From Paraburkholderia ferrariae NBRC 106233 (lineage in GTDB: Bacteria > Pseudomonadota > Gammaproteobacteria > Burkholderiales > Burkholderiaceae), in the NCBI RefSeq assembly GCF_000685035.1, contig NZ_BAYB01000006.1:87034-151033 (forward strand): a stretch of 64,000 nucleotides of DNA, given 5' to 3'. Positions 1-9,591 of this stretch are shown here, in pieces. A program made the position numbers and the translations under genes. The notes under the pieces were generated by a model. That model did no database searches and was not told the DNA's origin. It saw nothing but the letters and a program-made list of their open reading frames with translations. Position 1 is the first letter of the stretch. Each line of letters begins with the position of its first letter.

Positions 1-185
1 ACAAGCACCGCCACGTGATCGAGCGCCGCTTCGGGCTGAACCATATCGAGCCCGCGACACTCGAAGAGCTGGCCGACGAAATGGGCCTGACCCGCGAGCG
101 CGTGCGCCAGATCCAGCAGGAAGCCCTGGTGCGGCTCAAGCGCTTCTTCGCTTCCAACGGCGTACGCAAGGACGCCGTCCTGTAA
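1..185 (+). CDS. rpoS: RNA polymerase sigma factor RpoS, C-terminal end (5' cut by window)
   Basis: Only the last 60 codons are present, read from base 3. They form sigma-70 region 4.2: an ERRFGL stretch, then a helix-turn-helix with TLEELADEMGLTRERVRQIQ, which recognises the -35 element, ending in a short tail after the KRFF motif. Region 4.2 alone cannot fully separate RpoS from other group 1/2 sigma factors. The short C-terminal extension and the exonuclease gene 17 bp downstream agree with the rpoS locus of Burkholderia as I know it. The stop is TAA at 183-185. Confidence 0.75.
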   Translation, partial: KHRHVIERRFGLNHIEPATLEELADEMGLTRERVRQIQQEALVRLKRFFASNGVRKDAVL

Positions 186-202
186 TTTCCGCAGCTCGAT
201 TC

Positions 203-979
203 ATGACACCTGTACTCGTATTCGACATCGAGACGATTCCCGATGTCGACGGCATTCGCCGTCTCGACAATCTTCCCGCTTCGCTGACCGACGCCGAAGT
301 GGCCGGGCATGCCTTCGCCGCGCGCCGCGAGAAAACCGGCAGCGATTTTCTGCCGCACCATCTGCAGCGCGTGGCCGCCATCTCGTGCGTGTTCCGCGAC
401 GGCCAGGGTTTTCGCGTGCGCTCGCTCGGCACGCCCGAGGATGGCGAAGCCGCGCTCATCCAGTCGTTCTACCGCACGATCGAAAAGTACACGCCGCAAC
501 TGGTGTCCTGGAACGGCGGCGGCTTCGACCTGCCGGTGCTGCATTACCGCGCGCTCGTGCACGGCATCCGCGCGTCGCGCTACTGGGACCTCGGCGAGGA
601 CGACCGCGAATTCAAGTGGAACAACTACATCAGCCGTTATCACTCGCGTCACACCGACCTGATGGACGTGCTGGCGATGTACCAGGCGCGCGCGAATGCG
701 CCGCTCGACGCGCTTGCGAAGCTCTGCGGCTTTCCGGGCAAGCTCGGCATGGACGGCGGCCAGGTGTGGAGCGCGTTCCAGGAAGGGCGCATCGAGGAAA
801 TCCGCAACTACTGCGAAACCGATGTGGTCAACACCTACCTGCTGTATTGCCGGTTTCAGTTGATGCGCGGCGGTTTTTCCGAGCGCGAATACGAAGACGA
901 AATCGTGCACGTGAAGAACGCGCTGGCGATGGAGCCGGCGCCGCACTGGGCCGAGTATCTCGCCGCCTTCGGCGCGTGA
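203..979 (+). CDS. Predicted 3'-5' exonuclease of the PolB exonuclease-like family
   Basis: The 258-residue protein has the three exonuclease motifs of the DnaQ/PolB superfamily. Exo I is DIETIP near residue 8 (metal-binding Asp and Glu). Exo II is the NGGGFDLPVL stretch near residue 105. Exo III is the YCETDVVNTY segment near residue 210, with its Tyr and Asp. This matches the family described as a predicted 3'-5' exonuclease related to the PolB exonuclease domain. A polymerase domain is absent, so the protein probably trims single-stranded DNA or acts in repair. It lies 17 bp after rpoS on the same strand, but no good ribosome site precedes the ATG. Its in vivo substrate is unknown. Confidence 0.85.
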   Translation: MTPVLVFDIETIPDVDGIRRLDNLPASLTDAEVAGHAFAARREKTGSDFLPHHLQRVAAISCVFRDGQGFRVRSLGTPEDGEAALIQSFYRTIEKYTPQLVSWNGGGFDLPVLHYRALVHGIRASRYWDLGEDDREFKWNNYISRYHSRHTDLMDVLAMYQARANAPLDALAKLCGFPGKLGMDGGQVWSAFQEGRIEEIRNYCETDVVNTYLLYCRFQLMRGGFSEREYEDEIVHVKNALAMEPAPHWAEYLAAFGA

Positions 980-1016
980 GCGGCTGCCTCGAGGCGCTCG
1001 GGGCATATCGTACCGC

Positions 1017-1877
1017 TCAGTCTAGTTCCAGCACGATGGGCTGATGGTCCGAGGCCCGGGTCGCGCCGTCGATCTCGCAGCGTCGGAGACGCTCGCGCAG
1101 ATCCTCGGTGACGAACACGAAATCGCACGCCATCGGTCCGGACGACCACTGCTCCGTGTCGTAGACGCCCGCTGTCGGCGGCGGCGTTGCGCCCGGGTGC
1201 AGCGCCATCCACGCATCGACGAATGCCGGGCTGTCTGCGATGGGTTCGAGCATGCGGGCGTACGCCTCGCTGCCCCACGCGCTGTTGAAGTCCCCGCACA
1301 GGATCGCGCTGACAGGGCGGCCTGTCGGCGCGAACGGGCCGTTACCTTTTTCTCCCGGCGCGGGGGCGGCCGCGTGGCCTGCCGCTTCGTGCTGGAGCCG
1401 CCGCAGTTCATCGACCTGCGCGAGCCGCTGCCGCGCCGAGTAAAACTCCAGATGCGTGACCAGCACGCGCAGCGCACCGCCCGGCGCGCCGAGCACGGCC
1501 TCCAGGGCGACCCGCTGCATGGAGGGCGCGGCGGGGTCGGCAGGCCAGGGCAGGGCGTGGCGGAACACCTGGGCGACGGGAAGCCGCGTTGCGATGGCGT
1601 TGCCGAACTGGCGCCGCCCCGCGTTGGCGGCGCCGGGCGCGGCCGGAAGATCGGCGCCGATGGCTTCGATCACGGTATAGCCGGGCAACCGTGCCGCCAG
1701 TTCGGCGAACTGATCGCCGCCGGGGGAGCCGGGCAGGCCGGCGAACCCACGCGTGACTTCTTGCAGGCAGAGCACGTCGAAGTCGGCGAGGCGCCGTGCC
1801 TCGTGCACGGTGTGGGCCAGATCGGCCACGCCTGCGGCGCTGCGTCCCCACTGAACGTTCCAACTGAGCAATTTCAC
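1017..1877 (-). CDS. Endonuclease/exonuclease/phosphatase (EEP) family hydrolase
   Basis: The protein carries the EEP fold motifs in order: LLSWNVQWG at the N-terminus, CLQEV (metal-binding Glu) near residue 38, the LCGDFNS motif (Asp, Asn) in the middle and a C-terminal SDHQPI (catalytic His). Members cleave phosphodiesters in DNA, RNA, phospholipids or nucleotides, and the substrate here is unknown. I chose the GTG at 1877 because GGGAG sits about 7 bases upstream; an in-frame GTG at 1904 would add nine residues with no such site. No signal peptide is evident, so it is probably cytoplasmic. It converges with the exonuclease gene, 37 bp apart. Confidence 0.85.
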   Translation of the reverse strand: MKLLSWNVQWGRSAAGVADLAHTVHEARRLADFDVLCLQEVTRGFAGLPGSPGGDQFAELAARLPGYTVIEAIGADLPAAPGAANAGRRQFGNAIATRLPVAQVFRHALPWPADPAAPSMQRVALEAVLGAPGGALRVLVTHLEFYSARQRLAQVDELRRLQHEAAGHAAAPAPGEKGNGPFAPTGRPVSAILCGDFNSAWGSEAYARMLEPIADSPAFVDAWMALHPGATPPPTAGVYDTEQWSSGPMACDFVFVTEDLRERLRRCEIDGATRASDHQPIVLELD

Positions 1878-1985
1878 GGACGACTCCCGAAGCGCAATCG
1901 ACACGGCTTCAATGTAGCCGAACGCGGGTCTGCCCGTAGTGCGTGCCCTGGTGCGCGCCCCGGCGCCAGCCGGGCCAGAAACGCC

Positions 1986-2276
1986 TCAGCGCGGCAGACC
2001 GGGGCACGACCCGCGCATCGCGGCCGTGACGCGTTGCTGGTCGTCGAAAAACACGGCGAAATGCGTGCCGCTGTTGTCGCCCAGCGCATACTGGAAGCAA
2101 CTGTTGCCGGAGGCGCCGTATTCGCTGTCCGGCGGCCCGATGCGTCGCACGACGTCTTGCTGGGTCATGCCTGGCGAGACCTGGCTGATGATCGTTTCGG
2201 GCTTGACGGAGGAGGCGCAGGCGGCGAGGCTCAGAAGGATGGCCGCGGCGATGGCGCAGTGAGTGAGCTTGCTCAT
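1986..2276 (-). CDS. Small lipoprotein of the SmpA/OmlA (BamE-like) type
   Basis: From the ATG at 2276 the product is 96 residues. It begins with a short positive region (MSKLTH), a hydrophobic stretch and the lipobox LAAC, so Cys is expected near residue 20. The mature part contains the pattern SQVSPGMTQQDVVRRIGPP, typical of SmpA/OmlA-like domains in which a G-M-T-x-x-x-V helix precedes a G-x-P turn. Such domains are found in BamE and in other small envelope lipoproteins. AGGA lies 5-9 bases before the chosen start, while an ATG further upstream lacks this support. It is shorter than typical BamE, so I leave it as a BamE-like lipoprotein of unknown role. Confidence 0.75.
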   Translation of the reverse strand: MSKLTHCAIAAAILLSLAACASSVKPETIISQVSPGMTQQDVVRRIGPPDSEYGASGNSCFQYALGDNSGTHFAVFFDDQQRVTAAMRGSCPGLPR

Positions 2277-2543
2277 TCGATTCCTGTTGGTGAAAGTGGC
2301 ATTGTCCATGCGCGAGGCATGGAAGATCCATCGGGTTAATCGAGCAACGCGCGAGGCAGCCGGTGCGACGACACGGCCGGACGGGATCGGAAGACGGGAT
2401 CGTTACAAAAGAATGCAGGGACGAATGCAGGGACCGGCGGGCGCAGCGCGGTGCCGGCCTCATCGTGCCGGGCGCGCGCGCCGACTTCGTCTACAATCTC
2501 GCCTTTGCCCAATTTTCACTCACCGTCTGTCAGGAATCCGCTG

Positions 2544-4010
2544 GTGTCTCAAGCCGCCCCCGACCCTCAACCCGAACCCGTAGAAGCCGCGCCCGCCGCG
2601 GCCGTGCCCGCGAAGCGCAGCAAGCGCGAGCGCCGGGCCGAGCGGCGTGCCGCCGCCGACGCGTCGGTCCTTCATGCCCCGATTCTGGAGATCGAGTCGC
2701 TCGATATGGAGGCGCGCGGCGTCGGCCGCACCGTCACCGAAACGGGCGAGCCGGGCAAGGTGATCTTCGTCGAGGGCGCACTGCCCGGCGAACGCGTCAC
2801 CTATTCGAGCTACCGCAAAAAGCCGAGCTTCGAGCAGGCTCAGGTGGTGGACGTGCTCCGCGAAAGCGTGATCCGCACGAAACCGCAGTGCAAGTTCTTC
2901 GGCACCTGCGGCGGCTGCTCGATGCAGCATCTGGACGTGCGCGCGCAGATCGCCGTCAAGCAGCGCGTGCTCGAAGACAACCTCGCGCATCTTTCGAAGG
3001 TGCGCGCCGAAACCCTCTTCCGGCCCATTCACGGCCCGTCCTGGGGCTATCGCTACCGCGCGCGCCTGACCGTGCGCGACGTGCCGAAAAAGGGCGGGGT
3101 GCTGGTGGGCTTCCACGAGCGCAAGAGCAGCTACGTCGCCGACATGACGAGCTGCGAGGTGCTGCCGCCGCACGTTTCGGCGATGCTTGTGCCGCTGCGC
3201 CAACTGGTCGAAGGGCTGTCGATCCGCGATCGCATGCCGCAGATCGAGCTGGCCGTGGGCGCGAGCGTGACGGCGCTCGTGCTGCGGATCCTGGAGCCGC
3301 TCACCGCCGCCGACGAAGCGCTGTTGCGCACCTTCGCCGACGCGCACAACGTGCAGTTCTGGCTCCAGCCGAAGGGGCCGGACACGGTGTTCCCGTTCTA
3401 TCCGCTCGATGCGCAGCTCGACTACACGCTGCCCGAGTTCGATATCCGCATGCCGTTCAAGCCGACGGACTTCACGCAGGTCAATCATCAGATCAATCGC
3501 GTGCTGGTTGGCCGTGCGCTGCGCCTGCTCGCGCCACAGCCGGGCGACCGCGTGCTCGACCTGTTCTGCGGCATCGGCAACTTCACGCTGCCGCTCGCGC
3601 GCCTCGCGCGCGAGGTGGTGGGCATCGAAGGCAGCGAAACGTTGACGGCGCGCGCGCTCGAAAATGCGCGTGCGAATGGGGTGGACGGCCACACGTCGTT
3701 CGCCTGCCGCAACCTGTTCGAAGTGACCGCGGACGATATGCGCGCGCTGGGTGCGTTCGACAAGTTCCTCGTCGATCCGCCGCGCGAAGGGGCGCTCGCC
3801 GTGTCGAAGGCGCTTGCGGATATCGCGCAAAGCGGCGAAGGCCCGCTGCCGAAGCGCATCGTCTATGTGTCGTGCAATCCTTCGACGCTGGCGCGCGATG
3901 CGGGCCTGCTCGTGCACGAGGCCGGCTACCGGCTGAAGGGCGCGGGCGTGGTGAACATGTTCCCGCACACGTCGCACGTGGAGTCGATTGCGCTATTCGA
4001 GCGCGATTGA
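2544..4010 (+). CDS. rlmD: 23S rRNA (uracil-1939-C5)-methyltransferase RlmD
   Basis: This SAM-dependent enzyme methylates C5 of U1939 in 23S rRNA. The protein has a charged Lys/Arg- and Ala-rich leader, a TRAM domain (about residues 45-105), a 4Fe-4S site with [10 protein letters not shown] (C-x5-C-G-G-C), then a Rossmann methyltransferase domain. In the latter, [13 protein letters not shown] binds SAM, VDPPREG is the motif near the catalytic site, and YVSCNP carries the nucleophilic Cys. I start it at GTG 2544 because AGGA lies about 8 bases upstream, giving 488 residues. An in-frame ATG at 2451 would add an unlikely arginine/serine-rich leader. A terminator follows at 4061. Confidence 0.93.
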   Translation: MSQAAPDPQPEPVEAAPAAAVPAKRSKRERRAERRAAADASVLHAPILEIESLDMEARGVGRTVTETGEPGKVIFVEGALPGERVTYSSYRKKPSFEQAQVVDVLRESVIRTKPQCKFFGTCGGCSMQHLDVRAQIAVKQRVLEDNLAHLSKVRAETLFRPIHGPSWGYRYRARLTVRDVPKKGGVLVGFHERKSSYVADMTSCEVLPPHVSAMLVPLRQLVEGLSIRDRMPQIELAVGASVTALVLRILEPLTAADEALLRTFADAHNVQFWLQPKGPDTVFPFYPLDAQLDYTLPEFDIRMPFKPTDFTQVNHQINRVLVGRALRLLAPQPGDRVLDLFCGIGNFTLPLARLAREVVGIEGSETLTARALENARANGVDGHTSFACRNLFEVTADDMRALGAFDKFLVDPPREGALAVSKALADIAQSGEGPLPKRIVYVSCNPSTLARDAGLLVHEAGYRLKGAGVVNMFPHTSHVESIALFERD

Positions 4011-4060
4011 ATAACTGAGCGTCAGGGCCAGCGCCGGAGCGCAGGCGAAAAAAGCACGAA

Positions 4061-4096
4061 AAAAAGCCCCGCATTTTTCGCGGGGCTTTGTTTTTT
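4061..4096. terminator. Bidirectional rho-independent terminator between rlmD and bamD
   Basis: A 10-bp perfect stem (4063-4072 with 80-89 of the same block) has a 7-base loop, an A-run on the left and a T-run on the right. It can therefore end rlmD on the plus strand and bamD on the minus strand. Confidence 0.9.
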
Positions 4097-4127
4097 CTGC
4101 ACGGGCTGCCTGCCCGGCGCCGATGGC

Positions 4128-5027
4128 TTACCAGAGCTGCCACCACGACTTGCTGTCCTTGCCCGCGCGTGCGCGGCCCGTGATGTACGGGCTGTCCGGG
4201 AAGGTGGCGGCCAGCACGCGGCGGGTGTCGTCGGCGAGCTGCGGCTGGTCGAGCTTCTGGTACGACAGGACCATGATGTGCAACGCGTCTTCGATGGCCG
4301 GCGCGCTCTTGTACTCGGTGATCGCGAGCTGCGCGCGGTTGATCGCGGCCACATAGGCGCCGCGGCGGTAGTAGTAGTCGGCGGCGTGCACTTCGTGCGA
4401 CGCCAGCGCGTTCACGATGTAGCGCATGCGCTGCGCGGCGTCCGGCGCGTACTTGCTCTGCGGATACTTGTCCACCACGACCTTGAACGCGTCATAGGAC
4501 TCGCGCAGCGACTTCGGGTCGCGCTCGCTCATGTCCTGACCCGAGAAGCGGCCAAAGAGGCCCAGGTCGTCGTTGAAGTGGATCATGCCCTTGAGGTAGT
4601 AGGCATAGGAGATGTCCGGGTGATCCGGGTGCAACTGGATGAAGCGGTCGATGGCCTGGTCGGCGGCGTCGTTCTCGCTGTCCTTCCAGTCGCAGTAGGC
4701 CACGTTGATCTGCGCCTGCTGGGCGAAGTGACCGAACGGGTCGCGGCCTTCGAGCGATTCGAAGTACTTCGCGCACTTGCTCCAGTCACCGGCGGAGAGC
4801 GCGTCCTGGGCCTCCGTATATAATTTGTTGTTGTTCCACGTTGCCGTTTCGTCGGTCTTTTCCGGCAGGCCGTGGCAGCCCGCCACTACGGCGAGCGCGG
4901 CACCGCAGGCGGCGATGCGAATCACATTGCCGAGCTTGCCGAATATCGCCAGTGCGGGCGATTGCGCTTCCGTGTTCCGGGCCATCGCGTGTTGGGCCAG
5001 TTTCGTAATCGTGTTCAAGGCTCGCAT
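4128..5027 (-). CDS. bamD: Outer membrane protein assembly factor BamD
   Basis: BamD is the essential lipoprotein of the BAM complex that inserts beta-barrel proteins in the outer membrane. The product shows a signal segment ending in the lipobox VVAGC (Cys about residue 51 from this start), then five TPR-like helical repeats. Typical pieces are [21 protein letters not shown], the [17 protein letters not shown] segment, and [15 protein letters not shown]. The start is uncertain: ATG 5027 has only a weak GGA upstream, and ATG 4985 (15 residues shorter) would give a more usual signal peptide. It is divergent from rluD with only 40 bp between the chosen starts. Confidence 0.92.
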   Translation of the reverse strand: MRALNTITKLAQHAMARNTEAQSPALAIFGKLGNVIRIAACGAALAVVAGCHGLPEKTDETATWNNNKLYTEAQDALSAGDWSKCAKYFESLEGRDPFGHFAQQAQINVAYCDWKDSENDAADQAIDRFIQLHPDHPDISYAYYLKGMIHFNDDLGLFGRFSGQDMSERDPKSLRESYDAFKVVVDKYPQSKYAPDAAQRMRYIVNALASHEVHAADYYYRRGAYVAAINRAQLAITEYKSAPAIEDALHIMVLSYQKLDQPQLADDTRRVLAATFPDSPYITGRARAGKDSKSWWQLW

Positions 5028-5067
5028 TTTCCAGTTCAGCTTCAGGTCCCAGTTTGACCCAGACTCA

Positions 5068-6318
5068 ATGACCCGTTCAGTTCTTCCGGGAGGCGGCGCC
5101 CCCGGCGCCCAAAACAGCATCGACCATTATAGCCTGGGCGAAGTGCCCGATGACGCTGCGCCCGGCGAGGCGCTCGACGACGACCTCGGCGCGGACGCGC
5201 GCGCGCGCGGCGGCGAGGCGCCGCGGCGCGTCCAGGTGCCCGACGAGCTTGCCGGCGAGCGGCTCGACAAGGTGCTCGCGAAAATCTTTCCCGAATTTTC
5301 GCGCAGCCGCCTGCAGGGCTGGATCGAGGCGCAGCGCGTGCGCGTGGACGGTGCGAGCGCCAAGGTGCGCCAGCCGGTGCCGCTCGGCGCCACGATCGAG
5401 CTCGTGCCCGATCTTTTGCCCGAGCAGCTTGCGTTTACGCCGGAACCCGTGCCGCTCGATGTCATTTACGAAGACGAGGCGATCGTCGTCATCAACAAGC
5501 CTGCCGGGCTCGTCGTGCATCCGGCCGCGGGCAACTGGAGCGGCACGATCCTCAACGGCCTCCTGCACCGCTACGGCGACGCGGCCGCGGGCCTGCCGCG
5601 CGCGGGCATCGTCCACCGGCTCGACAAGGAGACCTCGGGGCTGATGGTCGTCGCGCGCACGCTCGAGGCGCAGACCGATCTCGTGCGCCAGTTGCAGGCG
5701 CGCACGGTCAAGCGCCGCTATCTGGCGCTCGTGTGGGGCAACATGCCGGAAAAGGGCACCATCGACGCGCCGATCGGCCGCGATCCGCGCGAGCGCACCC
5801 GCATGGCCGTGGTGGCGGGCGCCTCGGGCAAGCCCGCGCGCACGCATTTCCGGCGAGTCGATTCGACGCTCTGGCACGGCCAGCCCGTGAGCGCGATCCA
5901 TTGCGACCTGGAAACGGGGCGCACGCATCAGATCCGCGTGCACTGCGCGCATATCCGTCATCCGTTGCTGGGCGACCCCGTGTACGGCCACGCGCGCGGC
6001 AAGCGTTCGGTTGCCGCGCTGCCGGACGGCTTCGCGCGCCAGGCGCTGCACGCCTGGCGGCTTGGCCTGATTCATCCGGTGACGGGCCGCGCGATGCAGT
6101 GGCGCGCCGAGGTGCCCGACGACATGGATGCGCTGATCGCGGCGCTCGGTTTCGGCTCGGAAGAGGAGGACGAATACGGCTTCGACGACGAGGTCTTCGA
6201 CAGCGCCTACACGGACGAAGGTTTCGTCATCGGCAGCGACGAAGAGAACGATGAGAACGAAGACGACACAGAAGACGACGCAGAAGACGATAGCGACAGC
6301 GAGGACCACCGCGCATGA
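5068..6318 (+). CDS. rluD: 23S rRNA pseudouridine(1911/1915/1917) synthase RluD
   Basis: This enzyme isomerises three uridines in helix 69 of 23S rRNA. After about 55 poorly conserved residues comes an S4 RNA-binding domain ([20 protein letters not shown]), then the catalytic domain with [14 protein letters not shown], whose Asp is the nucleophile, and GRTHQIRVH. The C-terminus carries an unusual tail of about 55 residues extremely rich in Asp and Glu, absent from E. coli RluD. Start ATG 5068 is the first Met of the frame after the bamD start. The last four bases (ATGA) overlap pgeF, so the two are likely translationally coupled. Confidence 0.92.
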   Translation: MTRSVLPGGGAPGAQNSIDHYSLGEVPDDAAPGEALDDDLGADARARGGEAPRRVQVPDELAGERLDKVLAKIFPEFSRSRLQGWIEAQRVRVDGASAKVRQPVPLGATIELVPDLLPEQLAFTPEPVPLDVIYEDEAIVVINKPAGLVVHPAAGNWSGTILNGLLHRYGDAAAGLPRAGIVHRLDKETSGLMVVARTLEAQTDLVRQLQARTVKRRYLALVWGNMPEKGTIDAPIGRDPRERTRMAVVAGASGKPARTHFRRVDSTLWHGQPVSAIHCDLETGRTHQIRVHCAHIRHPLLGDPVYGHARGKRSVAALPDGFARQALHAWRLGLIHPVTGRAMQWRAEVPDDMDALIAALGFGSEEEDEYGFDDEVFDSAYTDEGFVIGSDEENDENEDDTEDDAEDDSDSEDHRA

Positions 6319-7184
6319 GCACCACCGTTGAACTGACTTCTGCCGATCTGCTGCATCCCGACTGGCAGGCACCCGCGAAGGTCCGCGCCATCGTGACGAC
6401 GCGCAATGGCGGCGTGAGCGCGCCGCCGTTCGGCCGCTGGCAGGCCGGGAGCGAGGGTGATGCAGATGGCGAGGGGCGCGACCTGCCGGACGGGCTGAAT
6501 CTCGGCCGGCTTTCCGGCGACGAACTCGACGACGTCGAAGCGAACCGGGCGCGGCTGCTCGCGTATGCGGGCGTGCCGGCGGCGTGGCTCAAGCAGGTCC
6601 ACGGGGCCGGCGTGGTCGAGGCCGGCGCGGCGCTCGCCGCGGCCCGCGCGGGCGAGCCGCTCGCGGCCGACGCGAGCGTAACCGATCGCCCCGGCATTGC
6701 CTGCACGGTGATGGTGGCCGACTGCATGCCCGTGCTGCTCTGCGACGACGCGGGCCGCGCCGTGGGCGCCGCCCATGCGGGCTGGCGCGGCCTGGCAGCC
6801 GGCGTGATCGAGCGCACGGCCGCGCGCGTGGCGGCACTGGCGGCCTGCGCGACGCAGGACCTGCATGCTTACCTCGGTCCGGCGATCGGGCCCGCGGCCT
6901 TCGAAGTGGGGGCAGACGTGCGTGACGCCTTCATGAACCACGCGGCGCATGTCGGCGAGGCACAACGCGAGGCGACGGCCGCGGCGTTCGTCGCGCGGCC
7001 CGAGGCGGCCGGCAAGTACCTCGCCGATCTGGGCGCACTGGCGCGCTTGCGGCTCGCGGCACTCGGCGTCACGCGCATCAGCGGCGGCGACCAGTGCACC
7101 TACACGCAACGCGAGCAGTTCTATTCCTACCGGCGCGATCACGTGACCGGCCGCATGGCCGCGCTCGTCTGGCTCGAATCCTGA
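6315..7184 (+). CDS. pgeF: Peptidoglycan editing factor PgeF (YfiH/laccase-domain family)
   Basis: The 289-residue protein belongs to the YfiH family, once called polyphenol oxidases and now known in E. coli (PgeF/YfiH) to hydrolyse mis-incorporated L-Ser from muropeptide precursors. Seen motifs are the KQVHG region near residue 93, [12 protein letters not shown] near residue 133 (Cys ligand) and HAGWRGLA near residue 155 (His ligand). The C-terminus has GGDQCTYTQ and the FYSYRRD motif. Together these supply the zinc-binding Cys/His set. Its start overlaps the stop of rluD by four bases, the conserved rluD-pgeF arrangement. A 9-bp hairpin without T-run follows at about 7217-7251. Confidence 0.9.
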   Translation: MSTTVELTSADLLHPDWQAPAKVRAIVTTRNGGVSAPPFGRWQAGSEGDADGEGRDLPDGLNLGRLSGDELDDVEANRARLLAYAGVPAAWLKQVHGAGVVEAGAALAAARAGEPLAADASVTDRPGIACTVMVADCMPVLLCDDAGRAVGAAHAGWRGLAAGVIERTAARVAALAACATQDLHAYLGPAIGPAAFEVGADVRDAFMNHAAHVGEAQREATAAAFVARPEAAGKYLADLGALARLRLAALGVTRISGGDQCTYTQREQFYSYRRDHVTGRMAALVWLES

Positions 7185-7297
7185 CATCGTTCGACGAGGG
7201 TATTTCCGCTGCATTCCCCGGCGCTTTTGCTGCGACGCATCAAGCGCCGGGAAACGCCGTGCGCGAACGAATGCCGATGGCGTGACAGGCCGCCGCA

Positions 7298-7308
7298 TTG
7301 CATTGCAA
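7298..7308. promoter_or_regulatory. Candidate PhaR operator upstream of phaC
   Basis: The 11-base sequence TTGCATTGCAA is a palindrome around one central base and fits the TGC-N3-GCA core reported for PhaR of Paracoccus. It lies in the 391-bp gap between pgeF and phaC. PhaR binding here is inference only. Confidence 0.35.
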
Positions 7309-7440
7309 CCGCTTGGCGCCACGGCGCTTTTTAACGCATTGCGCGGCGCGCTGCTGTTTATGCGATGCTTGGGCGATAACTCACATCGGGAAAACGATAA
7401 TAAAAAATTTATCGCAGTGCGGCAAAATCGGGCACAAGCA

Positions 7441-7470
7441 TTGACACGCTTCGCAGTGGGGAGCAAGAAT
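7441..7470 (+). promoter_or_regulatory. Candidate sigma-70 promoter of the pha operon
   Basis: A perfect -35 hexamer TTGACA (7441-7446) is followed after 18 bp by AAGAAT (7465-7470), which matches the -10 consensus at four of six positions. The predicted start of transcription would leave a leader of about 100 bases before phaC. The rest of the gap (7185-7575) holds an A/T-rich block at about 7391-7425 and no convincing gene. Confidence 0.4.
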
Positions 7471-7575
7471 GTCCTTCACCTACGGGACAGGACGTGACGA
7501 GGCGCAACGAGCGCCGCGTCTGCGTACCACCTGCCTCTCAACCAGTCCTTCGGGGCATATCGGTCAAAAGCAGGC

Positions 7576-9510
7576 ATGACGGCATCTGAACGTTCCACGA
7601 ATTCCCCGGGCACGGGCGCTTCAACTAGCGGTGCGCAGCAATTCACTCCGGATGCCGCCGGAATGCAGCAGATATTCGACGCGTGGACCCAGGCCTGGCG
7701 CAATGCCATGAATGCTGCGCAGCAAGCCCAGCAAGGGGCGTCGCGGCAAGCGCCGTTTCCGAACCCCTGGTGGCCGCAGGCGGGTGCCGCTGTCAACGGC
7801 GCAGGGGCGCCTGGTGGCCTTGGCGGTCTCGGTGGCCTCAGTGGCCTGACCGGCGCCTTTGGCGCTCCCGGCGGCATGGCATCGCCCTTCGAGGCATTCC
7901 GCCTGCCGGCGGCTTCGATCGAGCCCTCACGTCTGCAGCAACTTCAGGCCGACTATTCGCGCGAGGCCCTCGACTTGCTGCGCCAGGCGTCGGACACCGC
8001 GCCGCAGGCGCCCGAACTGAAGGACCGCCGTTTCAGCTCGGACGCATGGAAGGCCACGCCGGCCTATGCGTTCACGGCCGCGTGGTATCTGCTCAACGCG
8101 CGCTACCTGCACGAGCTTGCCGACGCGATCAACGCCGATCCGAAAACCCGCGAGCGCATTCGCTTCGCCGTGCAGCAATGGACGGCGGCGGCTTCGCCGA
8201 GCAATTTCCTCGCGCTCAATCCCGACGCCCAGAACACCTTGCTCGAAACGCACGGCGAAAGCCTGCGCCAGGGCGTGATGAACCTCTTGGGCGACCTCAC
8301 GCGCGGCAAGATCTCGCAGACCGACGAGTCGCGCTTCGTGGTGGGCCGCAATCTGGCGACGACCGAAGGCTCGGTCGTGTTCGAGAACGAACTGCTCCAG
8401 CTTATCCAGTACAAGCCGCGCACGGCGAGCGTGCGCGAGCGGCCGCTGCTGATCGTGCCGCCCTGCATCAACAAGTTCTACATCCTCGACCTGCAGCCCG
8501 AGAATTCGCTCGTCGCGTATGCGCTCGAACAGGGCCAGCAGGTGTTCCTCGTGTCCTGGCACAACGGCGACGCATCGATCGTCGACAAGACGTGGGACGA
8601 CTACATCGAAGACGGCGTGCTCAAGGCCATCGATGTCGTGCGCAGCATCAGCGGCCGCGAGCAGATCAACACGCTCGGCTTTTGCATCGGCGGCACGATG
8701 CTGGCCACGGCGCTCGCCGTCGCCGCGTCGCGCGGCGAGCATCCGGCGGCGTCGATGACGCTGCTCACTGCGATGCTCGACTTCTCGGATACGGGCGTGC
8801 TCGACGTGTTCGTGGACGAGGCGCACGTGCAGATGCGCGAGCAGACCATCGGCGGGAAGAACGGCACGAAGCCCGGCCTCATGCACGGCGTGGAGTTCGC
8901 CAATACGTTCTCGTTCCTGCGCCCGAACGATCTGGTCTGGAATTACGTCGTCGACAACTATCTCAAGGGCCGCACGCCGGCGCCGTTCGACCTGCTGTTC
9001 TGGAACAGCGATTCGACGAGCTTTCCGGGGCCGGCCTACACGTGGTATCTGCGCAATACCTACCTCGAGAACAAGCTGCGCGAGCCCGGCGCGCTTACGG
9101 TGTGCGGCGAGGAGGTGGATCTTTCGCGCATCGACGTGCCGACCTTCATTTACGGTTCGCGCGAGGATCACATCGTGCCGTGGCGCACGGCGTACGCTTC
9201 GGTGCCGCTGCTCTCGGGGCCGCTGCGCTTCGTGCTGGGCGCGTCGGGGCATATCGCCGGGGTGATCAACCCGGCTTCGAAGAACAAGCGCAGTTTCTGG
9301 AGCATCGAAACCGATGCGAAGCACCTGCCGGCCGACGCGGAAGAATGGTTTGGGCAGGCGCAGGAAAAGCCCGGCAGCTGGTGGCCGACGTGGGCCGAAT
9401 GGCTCGATCAGTATGGCGGCAAGAAGGTCAAGCCGCGAGCGCAGGCCGGATCGGCGGAATTTCCGGAGATCGAACCGGCGCCGGGACGTTACGTGCAGCA
9501 GCGCGATTAA
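7576..9510 (+). CDS. phaC: Class I poly(3-hydroxyalkanoate) synthase PhaC
   Basis: PhaC polymerises 3-hydroxyacyl-CoA into polyhydroxyalkanoate on the granule surface. The 644-residue protein has a PhaC N-terminal domain (about residues 150-320) and an alpha/beta-hydrolase catalytic domain with the lipase-like box GFCIGG (nucleophile Cys370). The catalytic Asp is in GSREDH and the catalytic His in GASGHIAG. It is some 50 residues longer than the R. eutropha enzyme because of a Gly/Leu/Ala-rich insert around residues 70-110, before the conserved domain. The gene heads the phaC-phaA-phaB cluster, which would turn acetyl-CoA into PHB. Confidence 0.96.
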   Translation: MTASERSTNSPGTGASTSGAQQFTPDAAGMQQIFDAWTQAWRNAMNAAQQAQQGASRQAPFPNPWWPQAGAAVNGAGAPGGLGGLGGLSGLTGAFGAPGGMASPFEAFRLPAASIEPSRLQQLQADYSREALDLLRQASDTAPQAPELKDRRFSSDAWKATPAYAFTAAWYLLNARYLHELADAINADPKTRERIRFAVQQWTAAASPSNFLALNPDAQNTLLETHGESLRQGVMNLLGDLTRGKISQTDESRFVVGRNLATTEGSVVFENELLQLIQYKPRTASVRERPLLIVPPCINKFYILDLQPENSLVAYALEQGQQVFLVSWHNGDASIVDKTWDDYIEDGVLKAIDVVRSISGREQINTLGFCIGGTMLATALAVAASRGEHPAASMTLLTAMLDFSDTGVLDVFVDEAHVQMREQTIGGKNGTKPGLMHGVEFANTFSFLRPNDLVWNYVVDNYLKGRTPAPFDLLFWNSDSTSFPGPAYTWYLRNTYLENKLREPGALTVCGEEVDLSRIDVPTFIYGSREDHIVPWRTAYASVPLLSGPLRFVLGASGHIAGVINPASKNKRSFWSIETDAKHLPADAEEWFGQAQEKPGSWWPTWAEWLDQYGGKKVKPRAQAGSAEFPEIEPAPGRYVQQRD

Positions 9511-9591
9511 AAGCGCACCGCTGCGGGAATGGGTTTTTAACTTGACGGGTCGGCGTCTCTCGCGACGTTCTACCGGCCGGAGGAACTGGAA

